A DNA stretch of 46,346 nt from Vulcanimicrobiota bacterium (GCA_027452165.1 DAIDGX010000020.1:1-46346), one strand, 5' to 3'; shown: positions 16,245-24,961, numbered from the stretch's first letter. Notes: generated by a model from the sequence alone, not told the origin. Numbers and translations are program-made.

Positions 16245-17577
16245 TGCGTAGATATTCGTCGATCGTCGCGACGCTGAGCTTAGCCGCAGGCGCGTCGAGC
16301 ACGATTGCGCCCGCGCGCTCGAGCGTACGCGCGGCCACCCCGCGCTCCTGCATGAGGCCGAGCGCGACGTCGAGCCGATAGGCATCGTCGACGCTCCGCG
16401 GCACGATCGCAAGCGCGTCGCTCACGGCCGCATCGTTCATACACACGCAAAGGACCACGTGGCGCCGCGTGAGCGTGCGCAACTCGGCTAGGATCGTGCT
16501 CTGCGCCACCGGATCGATTACGTCGGTGAAGAGCACGATCAAACTGCGCCGGTGAAGGTGCGAGCCCACATACCGGAAGGCTCGCGCATAGTCCGACTCC
16601 TCGAATCGTGGCTCCACGTCGCAGAGCACGTCGGCTAATGCACGCACCGATGCGGCAGTCGAGCGCGGCGCGCGCGCGACCAAAATTCTCTGCGCGAATG
16701 CGACCACGCCCACGCGGTCGCTCGCGAGCGATCCGATCGATGCGACCGAAAGTGCCGCTGTGACAGCGTAATCAAGCTTACGCTGTTCGCCGATCCGCGG
16801 GTTCATCAAGCGCCCGCAATCGACGAGCAGCATCACGTCTTGGCTGCGCTCAACCTCGCGCTGCATCACCATCAACTTGCCACGCCGCGCCGTAGCTTTC
16901 CAATCGACCGTGCGAAACGCATCGCCATCAGCGTAGTCGCGCAGGCTCTCGAACTCCGTCCCCTCTCCGCGCATGCGCATGCGCCGCAACCCGGCTTCGA
17001 TCAGGCGATTGCGTGCGTGCAGCGTGCCGTAGCGTTCGACCGCGGAGAGGTCGGGATAGACACGAAACGCAGCGGGCCTATCGACGATCGCGCGCCGCCG
17101 CACGAGCCCAAGCGCCGCACTCTCGTACCAGAGATAGAGCCGTTCGAAGGCATCGCTTCCCCGCTCGGTCGGCAGGGCACGCATAACGGCAGTCGTTCGA
17201 GCGCGCGGGGGCGCGATTACCACGCAGTCGCCATGCGGGAAGGCAAGCGTTCGCCGCGGTGCCTCGGCGATGCCCACGCGCAGCGTACGCCGTGCGCCGT
17301 TTGCAATCACATAGCGAAGTTCGGCGTGAGTGCGTAACGCAAAGTGTTCGGGAAGTACGCGTTCGACGCGCAACGCTCGGGGCGAGGGTCCGAGGGCGCA
17401 GTCGGCGATGATGCCGAGCCCAAGCGCGATGGCCGCGAGTTCAGCCAGCAAAAGGAACACGTGCACGCCGGGCGATGCGGCGAGCAGAAACGCGATCGCG
17501 CCGAGCGCCCAGAACAGGCGCGCTGCCGGTGCGAACGGCAGGTAGATCTTACGCACGCGGTACGGGTACGCTCGCAA
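16222..17577 (-). CDS. DUF58 protein (VWA-like, MoxR partner)
   Basis: A 451-aa protein with two N-terminal hydrophobic segments (about 15-65), then the DUF58 signature TEFESLRDYADGDAFRTVDWKATAR in part, followed by a von Willebrand A-like fold with VMLLVDCGRLM (a degenerate MIDAS: DCGR instead of DxSxS) and SLIVLFTDVIDP. DUF58 proteins act with MoxR AAA+ ATPases. The start is ambiguous: a TTG at 17577 with GAGG 3 nt upstream (used), or a GTG at 17556 that overlaps the MoxR stop by 8 nt. Confidence 0.88.
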   Translation of the reverse strand: MRAYPYRVRKIYLPFAPAARLFWALGAIAFLLAASPGVHVFLLLAELAAIALGLGIIADCALGPSPRALRVERVLPEHFALRTHAELRYVIANGARRTLRVGIAEAPRRTLAFPHGDCVVIAPPRARTTAVMRALPTERGSDAFERLYLWYESAALGLVRRRAIVDRPAAFRVYPDLSAVERYGTLHARNRLIEAGLRRMRMRGEGTEFESLRDYADGDAFRTVDWKATARRGKLMVMQREVERSQDVMLLVDCGRLMNPRIGEQRKLDYAVTAALSVASIGSLASDRVGVVAFAQRILVARAPRSTAASVRALADVLCDVEPRFEESDYARAFRYVGSHLHRRSLIVLFTDVIDPVAQSTILAELRTLTRRHVVLCVCMNDAAVSDALAIVPRSVDDAYRLDVALGLMQERGVAARTLERAGAIVLDAPAAKLSVATIDEYLRIKGRALL

Positions 17578-18511
17578 GCACCTCGGCCACTATCGATGCG
17601 CCGGTCGCGCCCTCGATCTCGGCGTCGGGCTGCACGATCACGCGATGCGCGACCACGAGCGGCGCGACGTCCTTGACGTCGTCGGGCGTAACGTAGTTGC
17701 GCCCGTCGATCGCGGCCGCAGCCTGCGCCGCGAGCAGCATCGCCACGCCTGCGCGCGGCGATGCGCCGAGGGTAAGGCGCGCATGCGAGCGCGTTGCCGC
17801 GACGATCGCATAGATGTACGCGCGCACCTCATCGGCAAGGTGTACCGCGCGCACGGCGCGCTGCGCGTCGAGCAGCGCGCGCACGTCGGTAACGGGCGTA
17901 ATTCCACCCACGTCGAGCGCACGGGCGTCAAAGCCCGAGGCGACCCGCGCCAGCAAATCGAGTTCACGTTCGGCTGCGGGATAGCCGGTCTCGACCTTCA
18001 CCATGAATCGATCGAGTTGTGCCTCGGGCAGCGGATAGGTGCCTTCGTATTCGATCGGGTTCTGCGTGGCGCAGACGATAAAGGGCTGCGGCAGAGCGAG
18101 CGGCTCGCCGTCGATCGTCACGCGCGCCTCTTCCATCGCCTCGAGCAAAGCGGCTTGCGTCTTGGGCGGCGTGCGATTGATCTCGTCGGCCAGCACCACA
18201 TGCGCGTGCAACGGCCCCGGACGCACGCTGAAGCTCGCCGTCTGCGGGTTGAACACCGTCGTACCGATCACGTCGGCGGGCATCAGATCGGGCGTAAATT
18301 GAATGCGGCGGAAATCGAGGCCGAGCGCGGCCGCGAACGCACGAACCGCAAGCGTCTTGCCCGTCCCGGGCACACCTTCGATCAACACATGACCGCGCGC
18401 GAGCACTGCAACGAGCAGCCCGAACGCGACGCGATCGCCATCGACGATCGCACGCCCGAGCGCCTCGCGCAGTCGCGCCGCCAAATCGTGTACGGAGGGA
18501 GAGTCGTTCAC
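17549..18511 (-). CDS. MoxR-family AAA+ ATPase
   Basis: A 320-aa AAA+ ATPase. Walker A is EGVPGTGKT (about residues 45-53), Walker B is VVLADEINRTPPKTQ, sensor 1 is ATQNPIEYEGTYPLPEAQLD in part, and the sensor 2 region is LGASPRAGVAML. This is a textbook MoxR protein, predicted to act as a chaperone for metal insertion or complex assembly with the VWA-like partner encoded next. The start ATG overlaps the upstream gene stop (ATGA) and the stop overlaps the DUF58 gene, so the whole set is one polycistron. Confidence 0.95.
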   Translation of the reverse strand: MNDSPSVHDLAARLREALGRAIVDGDRVAFGLLVAVLARGHVLIEGVPGTGKTLAVRAFAAALGLDFRRIQFTPDLMPADVIGTTVFNPQTASFSVRPGPLHAHVVLADEINRTPPKTQAALLEAMEEARVTIDGEPLALPQPFIVCATQNPIEYEGTYPLPEAQLDRFMVKVETGYPAAERELDLLARVASGFDARALDVGGITPVTDVRALLDAQRAVRAVHLADEVRAYIYAIVAATRSHARLTLGASPRAGVAMLLAAQAAAAIDGRNYVTPDDVKDVAPLVVAHRVIVQPDAEIEGATGASIVAEVLASVPVPRA

Positions 18512-19362
18512 GGATGATCCTTTCGCCGTGCGGCGGCAATTTGCGCTGCGCGTATTAAAACGGCGTCGCTGGGGTTGGAAAGCTGAGCAAAGCGTGCAAG
18601 CTCCTCGTCGCGCGGATAGGTGCGCGCGAAACGCGCGATAGCCGCGCGCGCCGCATGACCGCGTCGCAAGAGCGCAGCCATCGAGGCGATGTAGGCCGAC
18701 GAGTCACGGTCGCTCGGCGGCTCGAGCGCGACGGGCGGAACGAACGGAGCGTTCGCGTCGATCAACAAGAGCAGCAGCATGGCGAGCGCGAGAAAGCATG
18801 CATCGTGCACGGCGGGCGGCAGCACCGACCAAAACGAGCGCGTGTCGTCGTAGCCCTGCACGTGTTCGTCGAAGTACACCGGGCCACGTCCGGCGAGCGC
18901 CGAGTAGATCGTCGCCGCGTCGCGCGGGTGCTTTGCAAGCATCGCGTTGTCGTATCGCATGACGTCGTACCGCAACACCCGGCCCTTCGGCAATGCCGCG
19001 AAGGCTTTGGGCATCTTGTCGGTACTCGGAAGAAACGCGACGAACGTGCCGCCACGCTTTACCAAAGTTTCGATGCGCTTGAGATCGTTTGGGTCGTATG
19101 CGCTCGCGATACCGCCATCGAGCGGTCCGCGCGTCATCACCAACACGCCGATATCGCGCGGCGCTAGCCCGAGCGGAAGCCGCAAACGCGACACCGCGAC
19201 CTGCTCGCGAGCTAGGACGTTGTAGAGCAGTTCGTAACCGAAGGGGCCGCCGTCGTAGGTGGATGGCGTTGAGGTGGGGCGCGCACCTCCCGCGATCGCG
19301 AAGCTCACGATCACAAGCATGCCAACGGCCAGGACGATAAACTCGGTCGCGCGGCGCTTCAT
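18508..19362 (-). CDS. DUF4350-like membrane protein
   Basis: A 284-aa protein anchored by an N-terminal helix (about 6-25, FIVLAVGMLVIVSFAIAGG) and a second helix near 195-210 (FLALAMLLLLLID). In between lies an alpha/beta domain with DGGPFGYELLYNVL and RGGTFVAFLPSTD, the DUF4350 pattern found in MoxR/DUF58 clusters. The ATG at 19362 is chosen because it overlaps the preceding stop (ATGA) and directly precedes the transmembrane helix; the frame is open 17 codons further upstream. The biochemical role is unknown. Confidence 0.72.
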   Translation of the reverse strand: MKRRATEFIVLAVGMLVIVSFAIAGGARPTSTPSTYDGGPFGYELLYNVLAREQVAVSRLRLPLGLAPRDIGVLVMTRGPLDGGIASAYDPNDLKRIETLVKRGGTFVAFLPSTDKMPKAFAALPKGRVLRYDVMRYDNAMLAKHPRDAATIYSALAGRGPVYFDEHVQGYDDTRSFWSVLPPAVHDACFLALAMLLLLLIDANAPFVPPVALEPPSDRDSSAYIASMAALLRRGHAARAAIARFARTYPRDEELARFAQLSNPSDAVLIRAAQIAAARRKDHP

Positions 19363-19997
19363 GCGCGCACGCTTTGCGTTAACTCGCCGTAGGCGCGCTG
19401 CGCGAGTTCCCACGCGTCCGCATCGGTCGGTTTTTCGGCGTACGCGGCGCTCGTGTATGCGCGCGCGATCTCGATGAACGGCATCTCGACCGTACCATCG
19501 CGTTCGTGAAGCGCGCGACGCAGTTCGTTCACCGTCGCACTCTCCTCGTCACGCACCACGCCGCGCAGGTCGAGCAGCGTCACCGCGGCGGCAAAAATCG
19601 TGCGGACCGCAAGCGCATACTCACCATCGGCGGCATAGCTGGCGGCGCGTAGGTTCAACGCATGCGCGCTACGCGAAATGGCGAGCGTATGGGTCTCGCC
19701 GTGCTGAGCGCGCTCGATTTGCGCCTCCAGCAGAAGCCGCGCAGCGATGAACGCCACCGTTAGAAGCGCCACAGCGACGATCAGGTCGCCGATGGCACTC
19801 TTCGTTGCGGGTGCTACGTGAACGTGCGATGCGATCGCATGCTCCAAGTCGTGCAGTCGATCCACGATCCACCGAACCGCCCATTGGAGCGGATTGTACG
19901 CGCGCTGCCGGATATGCGGATTGAGGTCGTATCGTCCGGGGACGCGCAGTTCTGCGCGCACCGCGCGCACGATATCGTGCGGCGGAAGAGGCTTCAC
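19359..19997 (-). CDS. DUF4129-like membrane protein
   Basis: A 212-aa protein with one central transmembrane helix (about 68-90, AIGDLIVAVALLTVAFIAAR). It has a soluble N-terminus (PGRYDLNPHIRQRAYNPLQW) and a helical C-terminal domain (about 110-210) with AYTSAAYAEKPTDADAWELA. This matches DUF4129 proteins, which often sit beside MoxR and DUF58 genes. Four-nt overlaps on both sides (ATGA) point to strict translational coupling. Confidence 0.7.
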   Translation of the reverse strand: MKPLPPHDIVRAVRAELRVPGRYDLNPHIRQRAYNPLQWAVRWIVDRLHDLEHAIASHVHVAPATKSAIGDLIVAVALLTVAFIAARLLLEAQIERAQHGETHTLAISRSAHALNLRAASYAADGEYALAVRTIFAAAVTLLDLRGVVRDEESATVNELRRALHERDGTVEMPFIEIARAYTSAAYAEKPTDADAWELAQRAYGELTQSVRA

Positions 19998-20923
19998 GGG
20001 TTCGAGACGAGCTGTCCGAGATCGACCTCGAGGTCGAGCCCTTCGGTACGCGTGCGAACGTCGAAGTAATAGACGGCCAAGAGCACCGTGATGAATGCGG
20101 TCAAAACGGCATTAAGGATCGTCGAGAAGACGAGTTGCAGGCCGAGGTTGTGCATGAACATCAGGACCGCGAACGCCAGGCTACCCGCCAAAACCATAAC
20201 GCCGAACTCGATTGCGAGATAGGCGAGTGCCATCAAGAACGCTTTGGTAAATTCGGGACGGCTGAAGATGCGGCGAAATGCGGACTGGATCGCCTGCCCC
20301 ACGTCGGCATTTTCCAACACGGTAGCATAGGTTGCGAAGGTGGACATCATTACGAGCATGATCAGCGCAACGATCAAGGCAAGAAAGCACGCTACGGCAA
20401 TCGCGAAGATGAGCACGGCTAGCGGCAGGAACGGCTTGACGAATGCCACCCCGATCATGGCAACGATCACGACGACGATGCCCAGACCCATATAGGTTCC
20501 AAGAAGAATCAAGCCGGAGGTAATGAGCGTGAGCAGCAGGGGGAACGCCCGGCGCAGGACGCGCTTGTAGGCGGCTGCGTACCCCGATGCGCGACCGCTA
20601 TAGGCCTCCGCCACGCCGACCGCGACGGCGTTGCTTGCAAACGGCGCCAAAAGCACTGCCAAGAACGCGAGGCTGACGATCCCGACGAGAGCGCCCGGCG
20701 GCAGGGTTGGGACCGGGACGTTCGGGTGCTGCGCTTGCGTAAAGATCTGCTCGAAGCCGCCCTGACCGGAGAACAGGGCATACTGGGCTACCGCATATGG
20801 CGCAAGTACCGTCAGCACGATTGCGGTGAAGAGCACGAAGTTCTTGACATAGATCGTAACGGCGCGATCGAAAATCTCTCCGATCGACAACGCTCGCAGC
20901 GGATAGGCCGGCATCTCGTTCAT
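19994..20923 (-). CDS. Multi-spanning membrane protein, first gene of the MoxR cluster
   Basis: A 309-aa protein with about six hydrophobic segments (near 28-48, 78-105, 130-165, 168-200, 225-255 and 262-290) and a characteristic N-terminus (RALSIGEIFDRAVTIYVKN). That opening is common in membrane proteins related to the glycerophosphodiester phosphodiesterase membrane domain (DUF7544-like). There is no enzymatic motif. It starts the operon that continues through DUF4129, DUF4350, MoxR and DUF58 genes, all with short overlaps. A function in this complex is inferred only from context. Confidence 0.7.
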   Translation of the reverse strand: MNEMPAYPLRALSIGEIFDRAVTIYVKNFVLFTAIVLTVLAPYAVAQYALFSGQGGFEQIFTQAQHPNVPVPTLPPGALVGIVSLAFLAVLLAPFASNAVAVGVAEAYSGRASGYAAAYKRVLRRAFPLLLTLITSGLILLGTYMGLGIVVVIVAMIGVAFVKPFLPLAVLIFAIAVACFLALIVALIMLVMMSTFATYATVLENADVGQAIQSAFRRIFSRPEFTKAFLMALAYLAIEFGVMVLAGSLAFAVLMFMHNLGLQLVFSTILNAVLTAFITVLLAVYYFDVRTRTEGLDLEVDLGQLVSNP

Positions 20924-20973
20924 GGCGGCGCGGTTCTTGAGGATTTCGGGCGCTTCCTCGGTAAGAATGACCT

Positions 20974-21609
20974 ATGGAGATCGGAACCCTCGAACGCATC
21001 TGGCGCTATCCGGTAAAGAGCCTGCGCGGCGAAGCGCTCGACGAGGTGACGGTGGAGTCCGACGGGCTCGCCGGCGACCGCACGCGAGCACTCGTGGTAC
21101 GCGAGGGGCATCCTCGACGCGGAAAGACCTATCGCGGCAAAGAGGACGAGCGGCTTCACCTGGGCGCCGATCCGCTGCATGCGACCGGGGCTGCGCGCGA
21201 ACGCGGCGTGGAGCTCGTACTGCGCGACGACGCGGGGCGGTACTTCGACGACGCGCCGGTCTCGCTGATCGTCGATCGTTGGCTCGCGGGCGTGAGCGCG
21301 CACGTCGGCTTTGCGCTGGAGCCGGAACGCTTTCGTCCGAACCTCTTCGTGCACGCTGCGCCGACGATGCATCTCGTTGAAGATGATCTCACCGGACGCG
21401 CGTTATGCTGCGGCGAGGTTCGCCTGAGGGTGCGCTATCCAATCGAACGCTGCGTCACCACGACGTACGATCAGACGACGGGCGCAAGCACGCCCGAGGT
21501 GCTGCGCTATCTTGCGCAGCAGCGTAGCACGTGGATGGGCGTTTACTGTGACGTGCTGCGCGCCGGAACCGTTCGCATCGGCGACTCGCTCGGCTTCGCG
21601 GAGCGTTGA
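20974..21609 (+). CDS. MOSC-domain protein (molybdenum cofactor sulfurase-like)
   Basis: A 211-aa protein with the MOSC beta-barrel N-terminal motif (IWRYPVKSLRGEALDEVTV), the GLAGDRTRALV step, FRPNLFV, and the conserved cysteine region YPIERCVTTTYDQ. MOSC proteins use the cysteine to carry sulfur or handle Mo-cofactor-linked reductions (YiiM/MARC relatives). The length suits a stand-alone bacterial MOSC protein. It is divergent from the MoxR cluster and its 3' end overlaps the convergent regulator gene by 67 nt. Confidence 0.85.
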   Translation: MEIGTLERIWRYPVKSLRGEALDEVTVESDGLAGDRTRALVVREGHPRRGKTYRGKEDERLHLGADPLHATGAARERGVELVLRDDAGRYFDDAPVSLIVDRWLAGVSAHVGFALEPERFRPNLFVHAAPTMHLVEDDLTGRALCCGEVRLRVRYPIERCVTTTYDQTTGASTPEVLRYLAQQRSTWMGVYCDVLRAGTVRIGDSLGFAER

Positions 21610-21899
21610 ACCTCGCGCACGATCGCTTCGAGCGCATCGATATAGCCGAGGAAGCGCTCGCGCCCGGCGGGTGTGATGCGTACGATCGTTTGCGGCCGGC
21701 CGCGCCCGGTGACGCGCTCGGTCGCGACGATGCCCTCCTCCGCGAGCGCGTGCAGGTGGCGGTTGAGGTTGCCGTCGGTCAATTCGCACGCATCCTGAAG
21801 CTGCGTAAACGACGAACCGTCAGGGTGGGCGAGGAGCGTCGAGCAGATGGCCAGGCGTCCGCGCTCATGAAAGACGCGATCGAGATTGGTCGCGCTCAT
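21543..21899 (-). CDS. Winged-helix transcriptional regulator (HTH_34/MarR-like)
   Basis: A 118-aa DNA-binding protein. A winged helix-turn-helix is visible at about 8-85: RLAICSTLLAHPDGSSFTQL, then the recognition helix in TDGNLNRHLHALAEEGIV and the wing RVTGRGRPQTIVRIT. This is the small single-domain PF13601-type regulator that usually lies next to a membrane protein it controls, as here. The start ATG overlaps the stop of the upstream membrane protein gene (ATGA). The palindrome at 22510-22526 in front of this two-gene operon is a likely autoregulatory operator. The C-terminal 20 residues run antisense through the MOSC gene end. Confidence 0.85.
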   Translation of the reverse strand: MSATNLDRVFHERGRLAICSTLLAHPDGSSFTQLQDACELTDGNLNRHLHALAEEGIVATERVTGRGRPQTIVRITPAGRERFLGYIDALEAIVREVQRSAKPSESPMRTVPARSTSQ

Positions 21900-22501
21900 G
21901 CGTCCACCGCGCGATCGCGCACCACGAGCGCGCCGATCGCAATCTGCCCAAGACCGAAGCCGAGCGGCAACATCCACCACGACAACGCGATCGCGGGCGG
22001 CGTGAAGATGAGTGCGATTCCGCCGAGCAAGAAGAGCGCCGCAATCACGACGACGCCGCGCGGCACGAGCGTGCGCGACGCAAAAAGGCCGACACCATAA
22101 CAGCCATACCAGATACCGGGAAGGTCGCTCACGTGGTCGCGTTGCAGCAGCGCGAACGAGAGCGCCGCCCCGAGCACGAGCGCGGGTAAGATCGCAAGCC
22201 CGACGGTACGGGTCTGCCAACGGTCGCGCGCGCTCGCATCGCTCACGAACCAGTGCGCGATCGCACCGTAGTTGACGATCGCGGCTGCGGCGCAACACGT
22301 GAACCAAATCGCAAAGTACAGCCGATCCTCGCGCGCGCTCTGCGGCAGCGGAACGAGCACGGCCTGCACCGCGCCCGCGACGAGCGCAAAGACGCCCGAC
22401 GCAGCCGCCGCCACGCCGGAATAGCCTTTGAATCGCTGTGTCTCGGCGAGGCGTTCGCGCACCTCGGCGATATCGAGCAGCGCTCGCTCCAAATCGGTCA
22501 T
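21896..22501 (-). CDS. Integral membrane protein cotranscribed with winged-helix regulator
   Basis: A 201-aa protein. A short cytoplasmic helix (MTDLERALLDIAEVRERLAE, about 1-25) is followed by six hydrophobic segments (about 30-52, 62-82, 98-118, 128-142, 148-166 and 172-190). No enzymatic motif is visible. Orthologous modules of this kind pair a small winged-helix regulator with a membrane protein of unknown role. The ATG at 22501 is favoured over the longer open frame because it lies just downstream of the palindromic operator. The first gene is followed by the regulator with an ATGA overlap. Confidence 0.72.
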   Translation of the reverse strand: MTDLERALLDIAEVRERLAETQRFKGYSGVAAAASGVFALVAGAVQAVLVPLPQSAREDRLYFAIWFTCCAAAAIVNYGAIAHWFVSDASARDRWQTRTVGLAILPALVLGAALSFALLQRDHVSDLPGIWYGCYGVGLFASRTLVPRGVVVIAALFLLGGIALIFTPPAIALSWWMLPLGFGLGQIAIGALVVRDRAVDA

Positions 22502-22509
22502 CGCTAGAT

Positions 22510-22526
22510 ACTTTGTAACACAAAGT
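22510..22526. promoter_or_regulatory. Palindromic operator in front of the membrane protein/regulator operon
   Basis: ACTTTGT-AAC-ACAAAGT is a perfect 7-bp inverted repeat with a 3-bp spacer, 9 bp upstream of the minus-strand ATG (22501) and 37 bp upstream of the divergent prepilin-like start. A symmetric site of this size fits a dimeric winged-helix regulator, and the gene for one is in the operon. Its position right at the start codon suggests autorepression; it may also affect the divergent gene. Confidence 0.6.
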
Positions 22527-22562
22527 GTCCGCTTGAAGCAATCGTGCGGCACTTGCACGCAT

Positions 22563-23276
22563 ATGCGCCATGCGGAACGTGGTTTCACGCTTGTGGAGAC
22601 CCTCATCGCGACGGCGATCGCCGCGGTCACGATCGGCGGCCTCGTCCTGCTCGCGGCACACCTCACGTCGCTCGCGGCGCGTCTGCACGCGCGCGCGGAC
22701 GCGCAGATGCGTGCGGATCGCTTGAACGAACGCCTCGCAAGCGAAGCGGCCGGCGCATGGGCCGTCTTCGTCCCGCCGGCCGACGTGCTCGGGATAGCCA
22801 ACGGAGATGGCCACGAGCTCGACTTTTTTGCCGAGGACGCACTGCATCGGCCATACGCATGGGCCTATCGCTACGACACCACGCGCGGCACGCTAGCTCG
22901 CTACGCGTATGCCCCTGGCGAACCGCCGATACAGACCGAAGCGCTCGGCGCCTTCGATGCGTTCGTGGCACGCGGACCCTTTGCGCCAAGTGCTCTTGGC
23001 GATCCCACGAGCGGCGCGTACGATCCACTTTTTGCCGGCGCGTCGGTCCCGTTCGTAGCGCATGCGTTCGCGCAGATGCCGAACGCAACGGGCGGCAATG
23101 CGTTCGTCGTGGTCCGCGTACGCGCAGCGGGCGTCGATCGCAACGAAACGCTTGCAAGCGCAACCGCGCCAACGACATTCACGGTCCTCGTGAGCTACAC
23201 GCCGTCGCCCGCACCGGCGCAAACCGCCGCACAGCCGCTGCCGACGCTTACCGCGGCGCCGGCTTCTACGCCGTAG
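22563..23276 (+). CDS. Type IV prepilin-like/pseudopilin protein
   Basis: A 237-aa protein beginning with a class III prepilin leader: MRHAERG then FTLVETLIATAIAA. The Gly before Phe is the prepilin peptidase site and Glu at +5 of the mature protein is the conserved assembly residue. One hydrophobic N-terminal helix is followed by a Pro/Ala-rich, Cys-free globular domain of about 180 residues with a TPAPAQTAAQPLPT-like low-complexity end. The size and the VETLIA form fit a minor pilin (PilV/PilW or GspJ type). No other pilus genes are in the window. Confidence 0.8.
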   Translation: MRHAERGFTLVETLIATAIAAVTIGGLVLLAAHLTSLAARLHARADAQMRADRLNERLASEAAGAWAVFVPPADVLGIANGDGHELDFFAEDALHRPYAWAYRYDTTRGTLARYAYAPGEPPIQTEALGAFDAFVARGPFAPSALGDPTSGAYDPLFAGASVPFVAHAFAQMPNATGGNAFVVVRVRAAGVDRNETLASATAPTTFTVLVSYTPSPAPAQTAAQPLPTLTAAPASTP

Positions 23277-23350
23277 TGCTTCGTTGACCACGCGGGAAAC
23301 GGCGACGCTGCACGCGCACAACGGAGAGTAGCTTTGTTGCGGAGGTGTGA

Positions 23351-24094
23351 ATGTTCTCTGGTCGGGTAGCTATCGTCACCGGTGGAACGCGCGGCATCGG
23401 TGCCGCGATCACCGCCGCGCTCGCGGCGGCGGGCGCGCATGTAGCGGCGGGATATAGCAAAGGCAAAGACGCGGCCGAAACGTGCGCCGGGAAGCTGCGC
23501 GCGAGCGGCGCGTCTATCTCGTTGCATCAAGGGCGCGTGGACGATTTCCATGACTGCGCGCGGGTCGTTGGCGAAGTGCTCGCCACGCACGGACGCGTCG
23601 ATTTCCTGATCAACAACGCGGGCATCACGCTCGATAAGACGCTGCGCAAGATGACGAGCGACGATTGGTGCAACGTGATCAACGTCAACCTCTCCGGCGC
23701 GTTCAACATGACCAAAGCGGTGCTCGAGCATATGATCGAACGTGGGTCGGGCCGCATCGTGAACATCAGCTCGGTGATTGGCGAGACCGGCAACATCGGG
23801 CAAGCGAACTACGCCGCGTCGAAGGCCGGCCTCGTCGGCTTCACCAAGAGCGTGGCGCTCGAGATGGCCAACAAGGGCATCACCGCGAACGTCGTCGCGC
23901 CCGGCTTCATCGGCACCGAGATGGTGGCCGCGATGCCCGAGGCAGCGCTTGCCAAGGTGGTCGAAAAGATCCCGACCCGGCGCCTGGGCAAACCCGAAGA
24001 GGTCGCCCGGGTCGTCAAGTTTCTCTGCGAAGACGACAGCGCGTACATCACCGGCGCCGCCTTCCACGTCAACGGCGGCCTGGATATGGCCTGA
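23351..24094 (+). CDS. phaB: Acetoacetyl-CoA reductase-type SDR (PhaB-like), copy 1
   Basis: A 247-aa classical short-chain dehydrogenase: cofactor motif TGGTRGIGAA (about 10-19), NNAG at about 87, catalytic Ser in NISSVIG, and YAASK (Tyr/Lys). The stretch NNAGITLDKTLRKMT is the PhaB pattern, as opposed to general FabG. Substrate assignment (NADPH-dependent acetoacetyl-CoA to 3-hydroxybutyryl-CoA) rests on that motif and on the PHA synthase two genes downstream. GGAGG lies 6 nt before the ATG. Confidence 0.85.
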   Translation: MFSGRVAIVTGGTRGIGAAITAALAAAGAHVAAGYSKGKDAAETCAGKLRASGASISLHQGRVDDFHDCARVVGEVLATHGRVDFLINNAGITLDKTLRKMTSDDWCNVINVNLSGAFNMTKAVLEHMIERGSGRIVNISSVIGETGNIGQANYAASKAGLVGFTKSVALEMANKGITANVVAPGFIGTEMVAAMPEAALAKVVEKIPTRRLGKPEEVARVVKFLCEDDSAYITGAAFHVNGGLDMA

Positions 24095-24175
24095 GCAGCG
24101 GCGCAGGGCGACGGGCGCTAGGTTTTTACTATCGGGGGCTAGGTCTAGATAGCGTAGGCGACCAATCTACCCGGT

Positions 24176-24961
24176 ATGACTTTTACCTCAACTGAAGCCG
24201 CCTCGGGTGCCTTAAAGAGCCTCGAGGGGCGCGTCGCCATCGTGACCGGCGGGTCACGCGGAATCGGCGGCGCCATCTCCACCGCCCTCGCGGCCGACGG
24301 CGCAATCGTTGCCGTGGTCGGCATGCCGGCCGATCGCGAACGCACCGATACCCTGCGCGCATCGCTCAACGGCTCGGCGAAGCTCGTACACTTCTTCGAA
24401 GGCAACGTTGCCGAGTACGACGCCTGCGTCGCGGCGACGAACGCGGTGATCGAGCGGTTCGGGCGGATCGATATTCTCGTCAACAACGCCGGGATCACCA
24501 AAGATCACACGGCACGCAAGATGACGATCGACGAATGGAACGCGGTTCTGGGGGTCAATCTCTCAGGACCGTTTTTTATGATCAAGTCGGTGCTCGATCA
24601 CATGCTCGAGCGCGGCTACGGACGCATCGTGAACATCAGCTCGGTGGTTGGCCACATGGGGAACTTCGGACAGGCGAACTATGCTGCCGCAAAAGCGGGC
24701 CTGCTGGGCCTCACCAAGACGCTTGCGCTCGAAACCGCGCGTAGCGGCATCACCGTAAACGCGGTGGCACCCGGATTCACCGCGACCGAGATGGTGAAGC
24801 TGATGCCGCAAGCCGCAATCGACGGGGCGAAGAGCCGCACGCCGGTCGATCGTTTGGGCGAACCGAGCGAGATCGCGCGGGTGGTGCGCTTCCTCGTCGA
24901 TGAAAACTCCGGATTCATCACCGGCTCTACCTACGACGTCAACGGCGGGATGTACATGTAA
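24176..24961 (+). CDS. phaB: Acetoacetyl-CoA reductase-type SDR (PhaB-like), copy 2
   Basis: A 261-aa SDR with TGGSRGIGGA (about 23-32), NNAGITKDHTARKMT, NISSVVG and YAAAK. It is a clear paralogue of the preceding gene, with an N-terminal extension of about 12 residues before the fold (SLEGRVAIVTGG). Its stop shares one base with the synthase start (TAATG), so it is translationally coupled to phaC, unlike copy 1, which is separated by an 81-bp spacer. The two reductases may differ in cofactor or chain-length preference; that cannot be judged from sequence. Confidence 0.85.
   Translation: MTFTSTEAASGALKSLEGRVAIVTGGSRGIGGAISTALAADGAIVAVVGMPADRERTDTLRASLNGSAKLVHFFEGNVAEYDACVAATNAVIERFGRIDILVNNAGITKDHTARKMTIDEWNAVLGVNLSGPFFMIKSVLDHMLERGYGRIVNISSVVGHMGNFGQANYAAAKAGLLGLTKTLALETARSGITVNAVAPGFTATEMVKLMPQAAIDGAKSRTPVDRLGEPSEIARVVRFLVDENSGFITGSTYDVNGGMYM

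Noticed and set aside
21900-22847. Long upstream extension of the winged-helix regulator frame
   Set aside because: It is antisense-phase shadow of the cotranscribed membrane protein and runs through the operator region.
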